DNA of 45,486 nucleotides. It comes from Burkholderiaceae bacterium. GTDB taxonomy: Bacteria; Pseudomonadota; Gammaproteobacteria; Burkholderiales; Burkholderiaceae. The translations under genes were made by a program, and so were the position numbers. Location: positions 1-45,486 of the forward strand of contig CANFRA010000007.1 of assembly GCA_947449305.1 (NCBI GenBank), read 5' to 3'. Shown piece by piece: positions 10,901 to 23,619 of this stretch. How positions within the stretch are numbered: position 1 is the first letter of the stretch; each line of letters opens with the position of its first letter. The notes under the pieces are model-generated. The model saw only the letters and a program-made list of their open reading frames with translations. It was not told the origin of the DNA and made no database searches.

Positions 10901-11739
10901 ATGACCGGATCATAGTGGCCACTATTACCGGAGACCAAGTAAGAGCGCAGCACTAAGAGCCCTACTCGACCACGGGCTTTGGCATCTGGCACTACTTTTG
11001 GTAAATCACTTAAATTACTACTCAAGCGATTTTTCATACGGGGGTGATAGACACCAGAGTCTGGATACTCGACTGGATCAAGCGCCTTGGCATTCTTACG
11101 CAAAGACTCGCGCGAGCCCGAGGCATAGCGATTAATCAGGTTGGCCATCATGTTGTACATGTTCTCTTGAGAGCCACCCAACCAATACTGCAATGATAAG
11201 AAATAAGCCCTTAGATCCTGAGCAGTACCTGGAACAAAGCGCAACATCTGCGGAATCACGCGCAGCATCTTCATTTGCTTAGCGCCTGCGGTCGAGCTCT
11301 TGCTTTTACCGTCTTTATCTTTAGCACTTGGGCGTAATTTTTTCAGCATGGCCATCAAACCACTGGCCGGCTTACTCATATCTAACTTACCAATTTTGGT
11401 CAGCTTGGTAACGTCTCCTGCAGACATAGCGCAAACCATGGCATCACAATGATCTCGCCTTGCTTTGAGATCATCCAAGATGGGTAAATAGTGATCCTCA
11501 AGAAACAACATTGTGGCAATCACAATGTCAGCACTAGCAATATCCTGTTTGCATTGTTGTAAATGGGTGGGATTGCCAGAAAATTCACTAGCCGAGTGAA
11601 TACTCAGTGTTGCCCCTGGAATTACCTTCTTCAGGTCCTGATAAGCGCGATTCGCAGCGCTATTCAGGTGGGTATCCATCGTCACTAGCACTAGCTTGAT
11701 CGGCTCATGCAAGTTGGAGGATTTTGTTTTGGTCAACAT
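7921..11739 (-). CDS. bchH: Magnesium chelatase subunit H
   Basis: 1272-aa CobN/BchH family protein ([44 protein letters not shown]). Confidence 0.97.
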   Translation of the reverse strand: [1272 protein letters not shown]

Positions 11740-11838
11740 TGAATAGTTTTGATTAAAAAGTTTGAAGTTCTCTAAATTTACTGTTCGCTCTTTTTGATCC
11801 TTTTGTCTGAGATTGATTCTTAAAGAATCCTACAATAG

Positions 11839-11856
11839 TGTCAACTAAAATTGACA
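11839..11856. promoter_or_regulatory. Candidate PpsR/CrtJ site (TGT-N12-ACA) in the divergent bchH/bchI promoter region
   Basis: TGTCAACTAAAATTGACA, dyad-symmetric TGTCAA...TTGACA with TGT-N12-ACA spacing. Confidence 0.7.
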
Positions 11857-11998
11857 TCTATTTCCCTTCAAAGCTATCATTTATAGGGTAAATCCCAATA
11901 AAAATGAATGCCAGTATATTTAGATCGTCGTCTTCTAATCCAGCGTTTTGTTGCTCTGCAATAAGTTAGTTTCAGTACAAAAATTTCAAGGAATCTTA

Positions 11999-13045
11999 AT
12001 GGCGCGTAATTACCCTTTCTCAGCAATCGTTGGGCAGGAGGATATGAAGTTAGCAATCTTGATTGCAGCTCTCGATTCCAGCGTGGGTGGAGTATTGGTC
12101 ATGGGGGATCGCGGGACTGGAAAATCCACCGCTGTTCGTGCCCTGGCAGCATTACTCCCAGAGATGAGCTCAGTTCAACATTGTGTTTATGCTTGCGATC
12201 CAAGAGCCCCAGCAGGAACCTGCCCTATTTGTGATGAACTACGCTCAAAGCTCAAGGCTGGTGGAAAACTCAAAACCGTGAAGAAACCAGTACCCGTGGT
12301 TGACTTGCCTTTAGGCGCCACTGAAGACCGTGTGATTGGCGCGTTGGATATTGAAAAAGCGCTGAGCTCTGGAGAAAAAGCTTACGAGCCTGGTTTGCTT
12401 GCCAAAGCACATCGCGGCTTTTTGTATATAGACGAGGTCAATCTTTTAGAAGATCACTTGGTGGACTTATTAATTGACGTCGCTGCTTCTGGAGCAAATG
12501 TCGTTGAAAGAGAAGGTTTGAGTGTTCGTCATCCGGCCAAATTTGTCTTGGTAGGCAGCGGCAACCCTGAAGAAGGCGAGCTACGCCCTCAACTGCTGGA
12601 TCGTTTTGGTCTTGCAATTGAAGTGAAGACACCGCAAGAACCCAAAGCCCGTGTAGAAATTATTAAGCGACGTGATGAGTTTGAGCGCAATCAAGCCAAA
12701 TTCATGAAGACTTGGGAAAAAGAAGACGACGTTATTCGAGCACAGATCCAAGCTGGCAAAAAGAAATTGCCAAACGTCAAAGTCGATGACGCTATGCTGG
12801 AAAAAGTCACTCAGCTATGCAGCCACTTAGGCACCGATGGCCTTCGCGGCGAGCTCACCCTTCTTAGAGCAATGCGTGCTTATGCAGCTTTGTGCGGAAA
12901 AAATCAGGTGACGATCGAGCATCTGAAAAAGATTGCAGTCCCTGCTCTTCAACATCGTCTCAGACGCAACCCTTTGGATGACTCGAGTTCTGGCGTTAGA
13001 GTCAAAAGAGCCTTAGAAGAGTTGTTTCCAGAAAAAAGTAAGTAA
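11999..13045 (+). CDS. bchI: Magnesium chelatase ATPase subunit I
   Basis: AAA+ protein (MARNYPFSAIVGQEDMKLAILIAALDSSVGGVLVMGDRGTGKSTAVRALAALLP). ATG at 11999 preferred over the upstream non-ATG start in the ORF track. Confidence 0.96.
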   Translation: MARNYPFSAIVGQEDMKLAILIAALDSSVGGVLVMGDRGTGKSTAVRALAALLPEMSSVQHCVYACDPRAPAGTCPICDELRSKLKAGGKLKTVKKPVPVVDLPLGATEDRVIGALDIEKALSSGEKAYEPGLLAKAHRGFLYIDEVNLLEDHLVDLLIDVAASGANVVEREGLSVRHPAKFVLVGSGNPEEGELRPQLLDRFGLAIEVKTPQEPKARVEIIKRRDEFERNQAKFMKTWEKEDDVIRAQIQAGKKKLPNVKVDDAMLEKVTQLCSHLGTDGLRGELTLLRAMRAYAALCGKNQVTIEHLKKIAVPALQHRLRRNPLDDSSSGVRVKRALEELFPEKSK

Positions 13046-13071
13046 TTAACTGAATAAACACATACTGTCTT

Positions 13072-14976
13072 TTGGAAAATCCCGAACAAACGCAAGAGAT
13101 CAGTAAGAGCGCCAAGCTCGAAACTTGGTTGCGCGCACTCCAGGTCGCTCAGCTCTTAGTCATTAACCCCCATGGTTTAGGTGGCGTCATCCTGCGAGCA
13201 CGCTCTGGCCCTGTGCGAGATCGTTGGTTAGCTTATCTCAATACCATCGCTCAATTAGGCGGTATGCGCCTACCCCTGCGCAAGATGCCACTTGGCATCT
13301 CTGATGAAAACCTGATTGGTGGAATCGATCTCGATCAAACATTACGCACCGGTAAGGCTGTTCTGAGACAAGGCTTACTTGCTCAATGCGATCAGCAGCT
13401 ATTACTCATGCCAATGGCGGAGAGAGTTGAAGTCGGCGCTGTGGCAAAAGTAGTGAGCGCTTTAGATAATGGATTTATTGCGATTGAGCGTGATGGTCAA
13501 AGTCGAAGAATTGAAAGTCACTTTGGTATTGTGGCGCTCGATGAGGGTATCGAAGATGACGAACAGCCGAATGAAAAAATTCGGCAAAGAGCAGCCTTTC
13601 TATTGAACCTTGATATCCTCGGCTGGAGAGATTTACCAGAAACCGATGATGACTTTGTGCCTGACGCTGCTTTACTTGAAGATGCGCGTGAGAACTTCTC
13701 AAACGTTACTATCAGTGAAGATAGTCTGAATGCCTTAGTAGGTGTTGCCGAGCAGCTAGGGGTGATATCAATACGGGCTCTGAATTTAGCAATGAATACC
13801 GCAAAGTGTTTGGCTGCTTTTGACAGAGAAGATGAAGTCAGTAGCATGCACTTGCAACGTGCAATTGCCTTGGTTCTATCCCCACGCGCTACGCGCATGC
13901 CGCAAAGCGCTCCTCCAGAAGAGGAAGAGATCCCATCACAATCAGATGAGCAGCCTGAGAATGAGCAAGATCCTATAGATCAAGAACCTCCGCCACCGCC
14001 AGAAACTTCGCCAGAAGATCAGAAGCAGGATGAAGAACAAGAAGATCAGGAACCTGAAACTAATACAGAAACTCCGCAAGCTTTAGAAGATGAAATTCTA
14101 GAAGCAGCTCAAGCAGCGATCCCTTCAGATCTCTTGGCCCGCTTGGCAGATTTAGCGGATCTGAAATCACCTAAAGGCATGGGCGGTAAAACAGGTGCTG
14201 TCAAGGTGGGTCGTATGCGTGGTCGCCCACTTGGCAATATGCCGGGTATGCCTGAAGGCGGTAAGACGCTGAGCATCATTGATACCTTACGAGCCGCTGT
14301 TCCTTGGCAAAGGGTTCGTCGCGCAGAAATGCTAGCGGCTGGCAAAACTGTCCCTCTTGGAAAAATAATGATTCGTAAAGAAGATTTTCGGATCAAGCGC
14401 TATCAAGAGCGCACTCAAACTTTAACGATGTTTATCGTCGATGCTTCGGGCTCTTCTGCTATGCATCGCTTGGCAGAAGCCAAGGGTGCTGTAGAACTCT
14501 TATTAGCTGAATGCTATATCCGACGAGATCAAGTAGCAGTAATGTCGTTTAGAGGCAGCACTGCTGAACTGATTCTAGCTCCTACTCGCTCTCTAGTAAA
14601 AGCTAAGCGCGCTTTAAGTGGGCTTCCTGGCGGAGGAGGAACTCCCTTATCTCGCGCGATTGATGAATCTTTTGAAGTAGCAAATGCATCGATGCGAAAA
14701 GGATTAACCCCTGCTTTGGTTTTCTTAACTGATGGTAGGGCCAATATTGCTAAAGATGGTTCTCCTGGCAGACCAAAAGCCATGGAAGATGCGCAGCAGT
14801 CAGCCAGATCCGCTTCTTTTTACTCATTTAAGTCATTGTGGATTGATACTTCACCGCAAGCCAGGGATGAAGGTAAAGCAATGGCAGCGTTACTGGGTTC
14901 AATGTACTTGCCCCTGCCCAACGCCGGCGCAAATGAAGTTTCTCAAGCCATCATGCAAGGGCTTAAAAGAGCTTAG
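13072..14976 (+). CDS. bchD: Magnesium chelatase subunit D
   Basis: 634 aa, AAA-like N-terminus, acidic/proline-rich linker, C-terminal VWA domain with MIDAS-type motif (FIVDASGSSAMHRLAEAKGAVELLL). TTG start is uncertain. Confidence 0.93.
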   Translation: MENPEQTQEISKSAKLETWLRALQVAQLLVINPHGLGGVILRARSGPVRDRWLAYLNTIAQLGGMRLPLRKMPLGISDENLIGGIDLDQTLRTGKAVLRQGLLAQCDQQLLLMPMAERVEVGAVAKVVSALDNGFIAIERDGQSRRIESHFGIVALDEGIEDDEQPNEKIRQRAAFLLNLDILGWRDLPETDDDFVPDAALLEDARENFSNVTISEDSLNALVGVAEQLGVISIRALNLAMNTAKCLAAFDREDEVSSMHLQRAIALVLSPRATRMPQSAPPEEEEIPSQSDEQPENEQDPIDQEPPPPPETSPEDQKQDEEQEDQEPETNTETPQALEDEILEAAQAAIPSDLLARLADLADLKSPKGMGGKTGAVKVGRMRGRPLGNMPGMPEGGKTLSIIDTLRAAVPWQRVRRAEMLAAGKTVPLGKIMIRKEDFRIKRYQERTQTLTMFIVDASGSSAMHRLAEAKGAVELLLAECYIRRDQVAVMSFRGSTAELILAPTRSLVKAKRALSGLPGGGGTPLSRAIDESFEVANASMRKGLTPALVFLTDGRANIAKDGSPGRPKAMEDAQQSARSASFYSFKSLWIDTSPQARDEGKAMAALLGSMYLPLPNAGANEVSQAIMQGLKRA

Positions 14977-14995
14977 CTACCAGCCCTTAGTTACT

Positions 14996-15850
14996 CTACT
15001 GCGCTAGTCCTGCAAGAATCAGTTGCGCCACCTTAGCAGGTTCTAGCTCATGCATGATGTGACCACCCTCCCACTTCAATACTTCTGCAGTAGGAAAATG
15101 TTCTTGGATAATTTTCTCTAACGGTTTAGCCGGTATCCACGCGTCCTGATTACCCAATACGCAAATCAATTTACCGCGATACAAATTGGCTTCTGCTAAC
15201 ACTTTATGAATATCTGCTGCTGCCATAAAGTTCATGGAACCGCGCACGTGATCAGGACGCTCAAAAAGTGTACGGTAATAGACTCTGCGAGCCTCCGGCA
15301 AAATGGTATTGGTGGAGTCTAATAACTTATCTACCATTCCAAGACTCGGTGATAGTGAAGCAAGCAAGCTAGAAAGGGTTGAAGATCTGGTGATGGGTCC
15401 TAAGAGTGGTCCAAAGAAACTGGTGTAGACCGGTGGTGGCGGTATAAAAGATGGGTTCAATGCAATCACTAGCTTAGGCTGCTTTGCTGCGGCTACTGCA
15501 AACCGAATCGCTAAGGGTGCACCAGCAGAATGCCCTACTACGATCGATGGCGCCTCGATTCCTAATTGATCAATCAGCAATTGCAATGAACGGGCAATTT
15601 CATCGAGCTTGAGGTCCTCTAATTTTGCGCCTAAGGTAAAAGCATGGCCTGGTAAATCCGGTACTAGCACTTGCGCATGGCCTGCTAATAAAGGAATCAG
15701 ATCAGACCAAGAGTGAGTTGAGCTACCCGTGCCATGAAGAAGTAAGACAACGGGGCCTTTACCGGTGAGCTGTACATGCCAATCGATATTGCCAACAGAG
15801 ACAATACTGCTATGTTCTCGGTTAGGCCAATCTAAGGGGATTCGTTTCAT
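14996..15850 (-). CDS. bchO: Alpha/beta hydrolase, BchO type
   Basis: Follows bchID; contains VVGHSAGAPLAIRFA nucleophile elbow, ALNPSFIPPPPVYTSFFGPLLGP, and GGHIMHELEP. Confidence 0.88.
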   Translation of the reverse strand: MKRIPLDWPNREHSSIVSVGNIDWHVQLTGKGPVVLLLHGTGSSTHSWSDLIPLLAGHAQVLVPDLPGHAFTLGAKLEDLKLDEIARSLQLLIDQLGIEAPSIVVGHSAGAPLAIRFAVAAAKQPKLVIALNPSFIPPPPVYTSFFGPLLGPITRSSTLSSLLASLSPSLGMVDKLLDSTNTILPEARRVYYRTLFERPDHVRGSMNFMAAADIHKVLAEANLYRGKLICVLGNQDAWIPAKPLEKIIQEHFPTAEVLKWEGGHIMHELEPAKVAQLILAGLAQ

Positions 15851-15853
15851 TGC

Positions 15854-16780
15854 TTATAAAAATTCTTTGAGTACTTGTAGACCAATGGAAGGCTGCTCTT
15901 CTTGCGGTAAGTGACCAATATTCGGTAAGGATACTCTTTTAGCGTTGGGCATCACCTTCAAATAATCATTGGAATTGCTAATCGGAATGAAAGCATCTTT
16001 TTCACCCCAGATTAATAAGGTGGGGATTTGAATGCTCGCCAAGGACGGCACTGGGTCTTGCAAAACGGTTTGCTGCATACGGGCCAAGATGGCGCCTCGT
16101 ACTCCAGGGGCTAACATCAAATCATAGTAACGATTGACTAGAGCATCACTTAAGGTCTTTGGATTAGCGTAAGCGGGTTCCAGGTTCATTACTAAAAATG
16201 TTTTAGAAAAGAAATAGCGATAGAGATCGGTAATGGCTGGAACATCTGGTTTTTTACCGTACTGTATTCCAGGACTTGCATATCCATCTGGGGATATGAG
16301 TACCAACTTAGAAACTTGATTGGGATAGCGGGCTGCAAATTGCCAAGCAAACTTGCCACCCATAGAATTACCCACCAGTACTACCTTAGCAATCTTGAGC
16401 TCTTTAAGAAAAGCCTCTAAGACTTCCACACTTCTCTGATCGGTATAGATACCGCTAGGATCCTCCCCAGTTAAACCAAATCCTGGCAGGTCAACAGAAA
16501 TCACACGGTAGTCTTCACTTAAAGCTTGTGCCCAGGTCTCCCATGTTTGTAGGCTCGCACCAAAGCCATGCAAAAACAAAATGGGGATCGCGTTTTTGGA
16601 GGGGCCAGTATCTTGATAATGGAGATTGACACCCAATGCACTAACGTAGGCATTTTTAGGTGAGCTGTAGGTTTTTTCTAACTCTGCTTTAGACTTATCC
16701 GGCGTCCATAAAAAGAGAGCAGCCAGTAATATCAAGCTAATGAATGCAAGAGCAATGATCTTGAATGCTTTGAGCAACAT
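15854..16780 (-). CDS. Membrane-anchored alpha/beta hydrolase
   Basis: N-terminal TM segment (MLLKAFKIIALAFISLILLAALFLW), HGFGASLQTW, VGNSMGGKFAW, IWGEKDAFIP, NIGHLPQEEQP triad motifs. Confidence 0.85.
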   Translation of the reverse strand: MLLKAFKIIALAFISLILLAALFLWTPDKSKAELEKTYSSPKNAYVSALGVNLHYQDTGPSKNAIPILFLHGFGASLQTWETWAQALSEDYRVISVDLPGFGLTGEDPSGIYTDQRSVEVLEAFLKELKIAKVVLVGNSMGGKFAWQFAARYPNQVSKLVLISPDGYASPGIQYGKKPDVPAITDLYRYFFSKTFLVMNLEPAYANPKTLSDALVNRYYDLMLAPGVRGAILARMQQTVLQDPVPSLASIQIPTLLIWGEKDAFIPISNSNDYLKVMPNAKRVSLPNIGHLPQEEQPSIGLQVLKEFL

Positions 16781-16842
16781 CGATTTCTAGCCTTAAAATG
16801 AAAACAATGAATCTTTACCAACACTAAGACTGTAATAGAAAA

Positions 16843-17820
16843 ATGACCTCCACTAGCAATCAACCACTTGCCATTATTACTGGATCTTCTTCTGGTGTTG
16901 GTTTATATGCTGCAAAAGCCCTACTCGCCAGAAATTGGCGACTGATTCTGGCGGTCCGCGATCCCCAAAAAATGGAGTTGGCTGCCAAGGCGCATCAATT
17001 TGATTCTAGCCAATATGAAATCTGGCAATTAGACCTAGGCAACCTTGATAGTGTTCGAGCATTTGTGAAGCACTTTAATGACAGCGGCCAAAAGCTCAAT
17101 GCCCTGCTATGCAATGCAGCTACCTATCTGCCGCTCTTGAAAGAGCCTGCACGTTCGCCTCAAGGGTTTGAGATCAGTGTTGCCACCAATTATTTTGGGC
17201 ACTATGTTCTGAGCAGAATGTTGCTAGAAAATCTGATCCAAACTGCTAAAGTACATGAGCATGCCCGCCTCATTACTTTGGGCACTGTTACTGCCAATTC
17301 AGAAGAGTTTGGCGGTAAAGTACCCATTCCGGCGCCTGCAGACATTGGCGCACTAGAAGGTCTGATGGCTGGCTTTAAAGCCCCAATCGCCATGATCAAC
17401 GGCAAGCCCTTTAAACCAGGCAAAGCCTACAAAGACAGTAAGTTATGCAATATGGTCATGAATCGTGAGCTACAAAAAAGATATCACGCAAGTACGGGTG
17501 TGATCTTTAATACTTTATATCCAGGATGCGTAGCTGAGACAGCGCTCTTTAGAGATACGCCACCACTCTTTCAGAAAATATTCCCTTGGTTTCAGAAGAA
17601 CATTACTAAAGGGTTTGTGAGCCAAGAGCTTGCGGGTGATCGAGTTGCTCAAGTCGTAGCCGATCCGCGCTTTACCCAATCGGGTGTTCACTGGAGTTGG
17701 GGAAATCGCAATTCAGCGATTAGAGAGCCTTTCGCTCAAGAGCTTTCGATGAAAGCCAAGAGCGAGAAACTGAGTAAAGATCTCTGGGAAGTTACTGCCA
17801 AGCTTGTTGGAATGCCCAGT

Positions 17821-17826
<6 letters not shown>
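16843..17826 (+). CDS. Light-dependent protochlorophyllide oxidoreductase-like SDR (LPOR)
   Basis: 327-aa SDR with LPOR-like blocks: [53 protein letters not shown] (YxxxK), [49 protein letters not shown]. Confidence 0.88.
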
Positions 17827-18780
<954 letters not shown>

Positions 18781-18804
18781 CTATTTTTGACCTAAGGTCA
18801 TGAT

Positions 18805-21683
<2,879 letters not shown>

Positions 21684-21909
21684 TTACCTCAGACTTTGCT
21701 ATAAGAAATGAATAGAAAATTGAATTGGTTTGTCTTCAAACCAATTTCAAAAAGGGGGTCAAGCCAAAAATGAGTCATACCGTAAAACGTTGATCTATAG
21801 ATGCCTTAGTAAAAGCCTCTTGAGGGGTTTTAGATATAAGTGTTTACACCGATTAAATGGGGTTTAATAGGGTTCTGAGGTATTGGGCGGGCTATTTTGG
21901 GCCCAAAGA

Positions 21910-21944
21910 AAAAGCCCCAAAAACTGCAATATTGTGGGGCTTTT
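21910..21944 (-). terminator. Rho-independent terminator
   Basis: Inverted repeat aaaagcccca ... tggggctttt, downstream of the minus-strand 21964..22167 ORF, with T-run on the minus strand. Confidence 0.75.
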
Positions 21945-21963
21945 ATCGGTTCAGAATTGGCTT

Positions 21964-22167
21964 TTAACGCTGGGACTTGAGCAGCGCCTTAAAGCTAAGA
22001 CCACTTAATGCCAAGCCAATTCCAAGTGATACGATCAACGTGGCTGATTTAGATTGAGTCTCGCCCGCCGATAAGATCAGATAAAAAGCTACGGTAATGC
22101 TAGTCACCATGCCGCAAAATCCAGCTATTTTAGAAATCTGGTCTCTGACATCATGAAATTTCATCAT
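21964..22167 (-). CDS. Hypothetical small membrane protein (2 TM)
   Basis: 67-aa ORF with two hydrophobic stretches, followed by a terminator. Confidence 0.6.
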   Translation of the reverse strand: MMKFHDVRDQISKIAGFCGMVTSITVAFYLILSAGETQSKSATLIVSLGIGLALSGLSFKALLKSQR

Positions 22168-22314
22168 GCTTTGTATCCTTTCAAGGTTTTTATCTGTTGC
22201 GCACGAGATCTTTATTAGATCTTCAGTGCACCAGCAATGTATCAGTACTTATTTACTGTGAAAACTTTAAACCGCGACATTCTTGGAGTCAAGATATCTA
22301 GGGTAAACCCTTGA

Positions 22315-23289
22315 TTAAATATGATTTTTCTCTATTTCTAGCATGCCCTCTTCCATCCCATAGATCGGCTCATAAGCCAATTGCTCTTTAGCTTTGGTAA
22401 TCGAGACAGAAAACGGGTGCGCCATTAAGTGGACCATCTCCCGAATTAAAGGGGGCTCTCCACGTAGCGGTAAGTAGTTCCAACCATTTTCCGTAAAGCG
22501 TGCCAATGGCCAGGCTAAGAAACGGGGGATGGATAAAGTAGGCACTTTGTAATGGCCTGCCAAAAGTCTTCTACTCATCCATTGCCTAAAGAGAACTGGC
22601 GGTCCATCGCTAATAAAAAAGCTTTCTCGATTTGATTTAGATAGCAAGGCTTTATTAACTGCTGCGCACAGGTTGTCAATGTTGCAAGTGGAAAAGAGAT
22701 AGTTACCCTGATCAAACCAGCCAAATTGATTCAAGTTAGCAGCCTTACCTAAGATGCGATCAATGAGATCCCCTTTTCCCCAAATTGATGCAGGTCGAAG
22801 GCTGATGACTCGAAAAGACTCATCTCCAGCCGCTAGAACATACTGCTCTGCTAAGGACTTGCTATGGCTATAGGGAAATTTTTGTAGAGATGGCAAAGCG
22901 CGCGATTCGCTAACTTCTAAATTAGGCATAGACGGATCTTTAGCAACCGATGCATCACTCATATATATGAACTGCGGAACGCTAGCCTGCTTAGCAGCCT
23001 TCAGAATATGCTCTGTCATGAGCACATTGGTCTCATGTAATGCTTTTTCGCTATTCCATAACCTCATCTCTGCTGCGCAATGAATCACACTATCGATACC
23101 TTGTAGTCGCTTGGCTAAACTTTGAACATCATTTAAGTCACCCGACCACACTTCAACATGATTCTCAGGCTTGATATTGAGCGACTGTGGTGAGCGATAG
23201 TGCGCAACGATCTCATGGCCTGCCGATACAAGAGACTGGACTAAATGACTTCCTACAAAACCGCTGGCGCCAGTCAAAAAGATTTTCAT
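22315..23289 (-). CDS. NAD-dependent epimerase/dehydratase family protein
   Basis: Extended SDR: MKIFLTGASGFVGSHLVQSLVSAGHEIVAHYR; YSHSKSLAEQYV. Start at 23289 preferred over the track start 23340. Confidence 0.88.
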   Translation of the reverse strand: MKIFLTGASGFVGSHLVQSLVSAGHEIVAHYRSPQSLNIKPENHVEVWSGDLNDVQSLAKRLQGIDSVIHCAAEMRLWNSEKALHETNVLMTEHILKAAKQASVPQFIYMSDASVAKDPSMPNLEVSESRALPSLQKFPYSHSKSLAEQYVLAAGDESFRVISLRPASIWGKGDLIDRILGKAANLNQFGWFDQGNYLFSTCNIDNLCAAVNKALLSKSNRESFFISDGPPVLFRQWMSRRLLAGHYKVPTLSIPRFLAWPLARFTENGWNYLPLRGEPPLIREMVHLMAHPFSVSITKAKEQLAYEPIYGMEEGMLEIEKNHI

Positions 23290-23296
23290 TGAGCGC

Positions 23297-23596
23297 TCAT
23301 TTGCTGAACCGCTGGCCAAGATACATAGCAGATCGTCCATAGTAATAGGCGGTGGCTAGCAATACTTTTGGCGAGAGGCAAACAATTGTCAGGAGAAGCA
23401 GAATCCCAAAGGACCAATGCTGTGTTGAGCCGAAACTGGCAAAGATAATCAGTCCTAGAAAAATGATCTTGCGTGTTTGACCGCGAGGTAGCCAGGGGCT
23501 TCTTTTGTATAGGGGGTCTTTATTTGTTGCGGAGCTCTCGCCTGCCATCTTCCTGATATCTCTAAAAGTCCAAAGCCAATCTAAGTGAACTATCAT
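23297..23596 (-). CDS. Hypothetical membrane protein
   Basis: 99-aa ORF (possibly starting at 23548, MAGESSATNK), hydrophobic segments, just upstream of the epimerase gene. Confidence 0.5.
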   Translation of the reverse strand: MIVHLDWLWTFRDIRKMAGESSATNKDPLYKRSPWLPRGQTRKIIFLGLIIFASFGSTQHWSFGILLLLTIVCLSPKVLLATAYYYGRSAMYLGQRFSK

Positions 23597-23619
23597 AGAT
23601 AATTATTAGGGATTATTCA

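Noticed and set aside
21831-21848. Possible PpsR site upstream of bchN (near GTGTTTACACC)
   Set aside because: ACA half-site present but the base triplet 12 nt upstream is TAG rather than TGT; only a half match.
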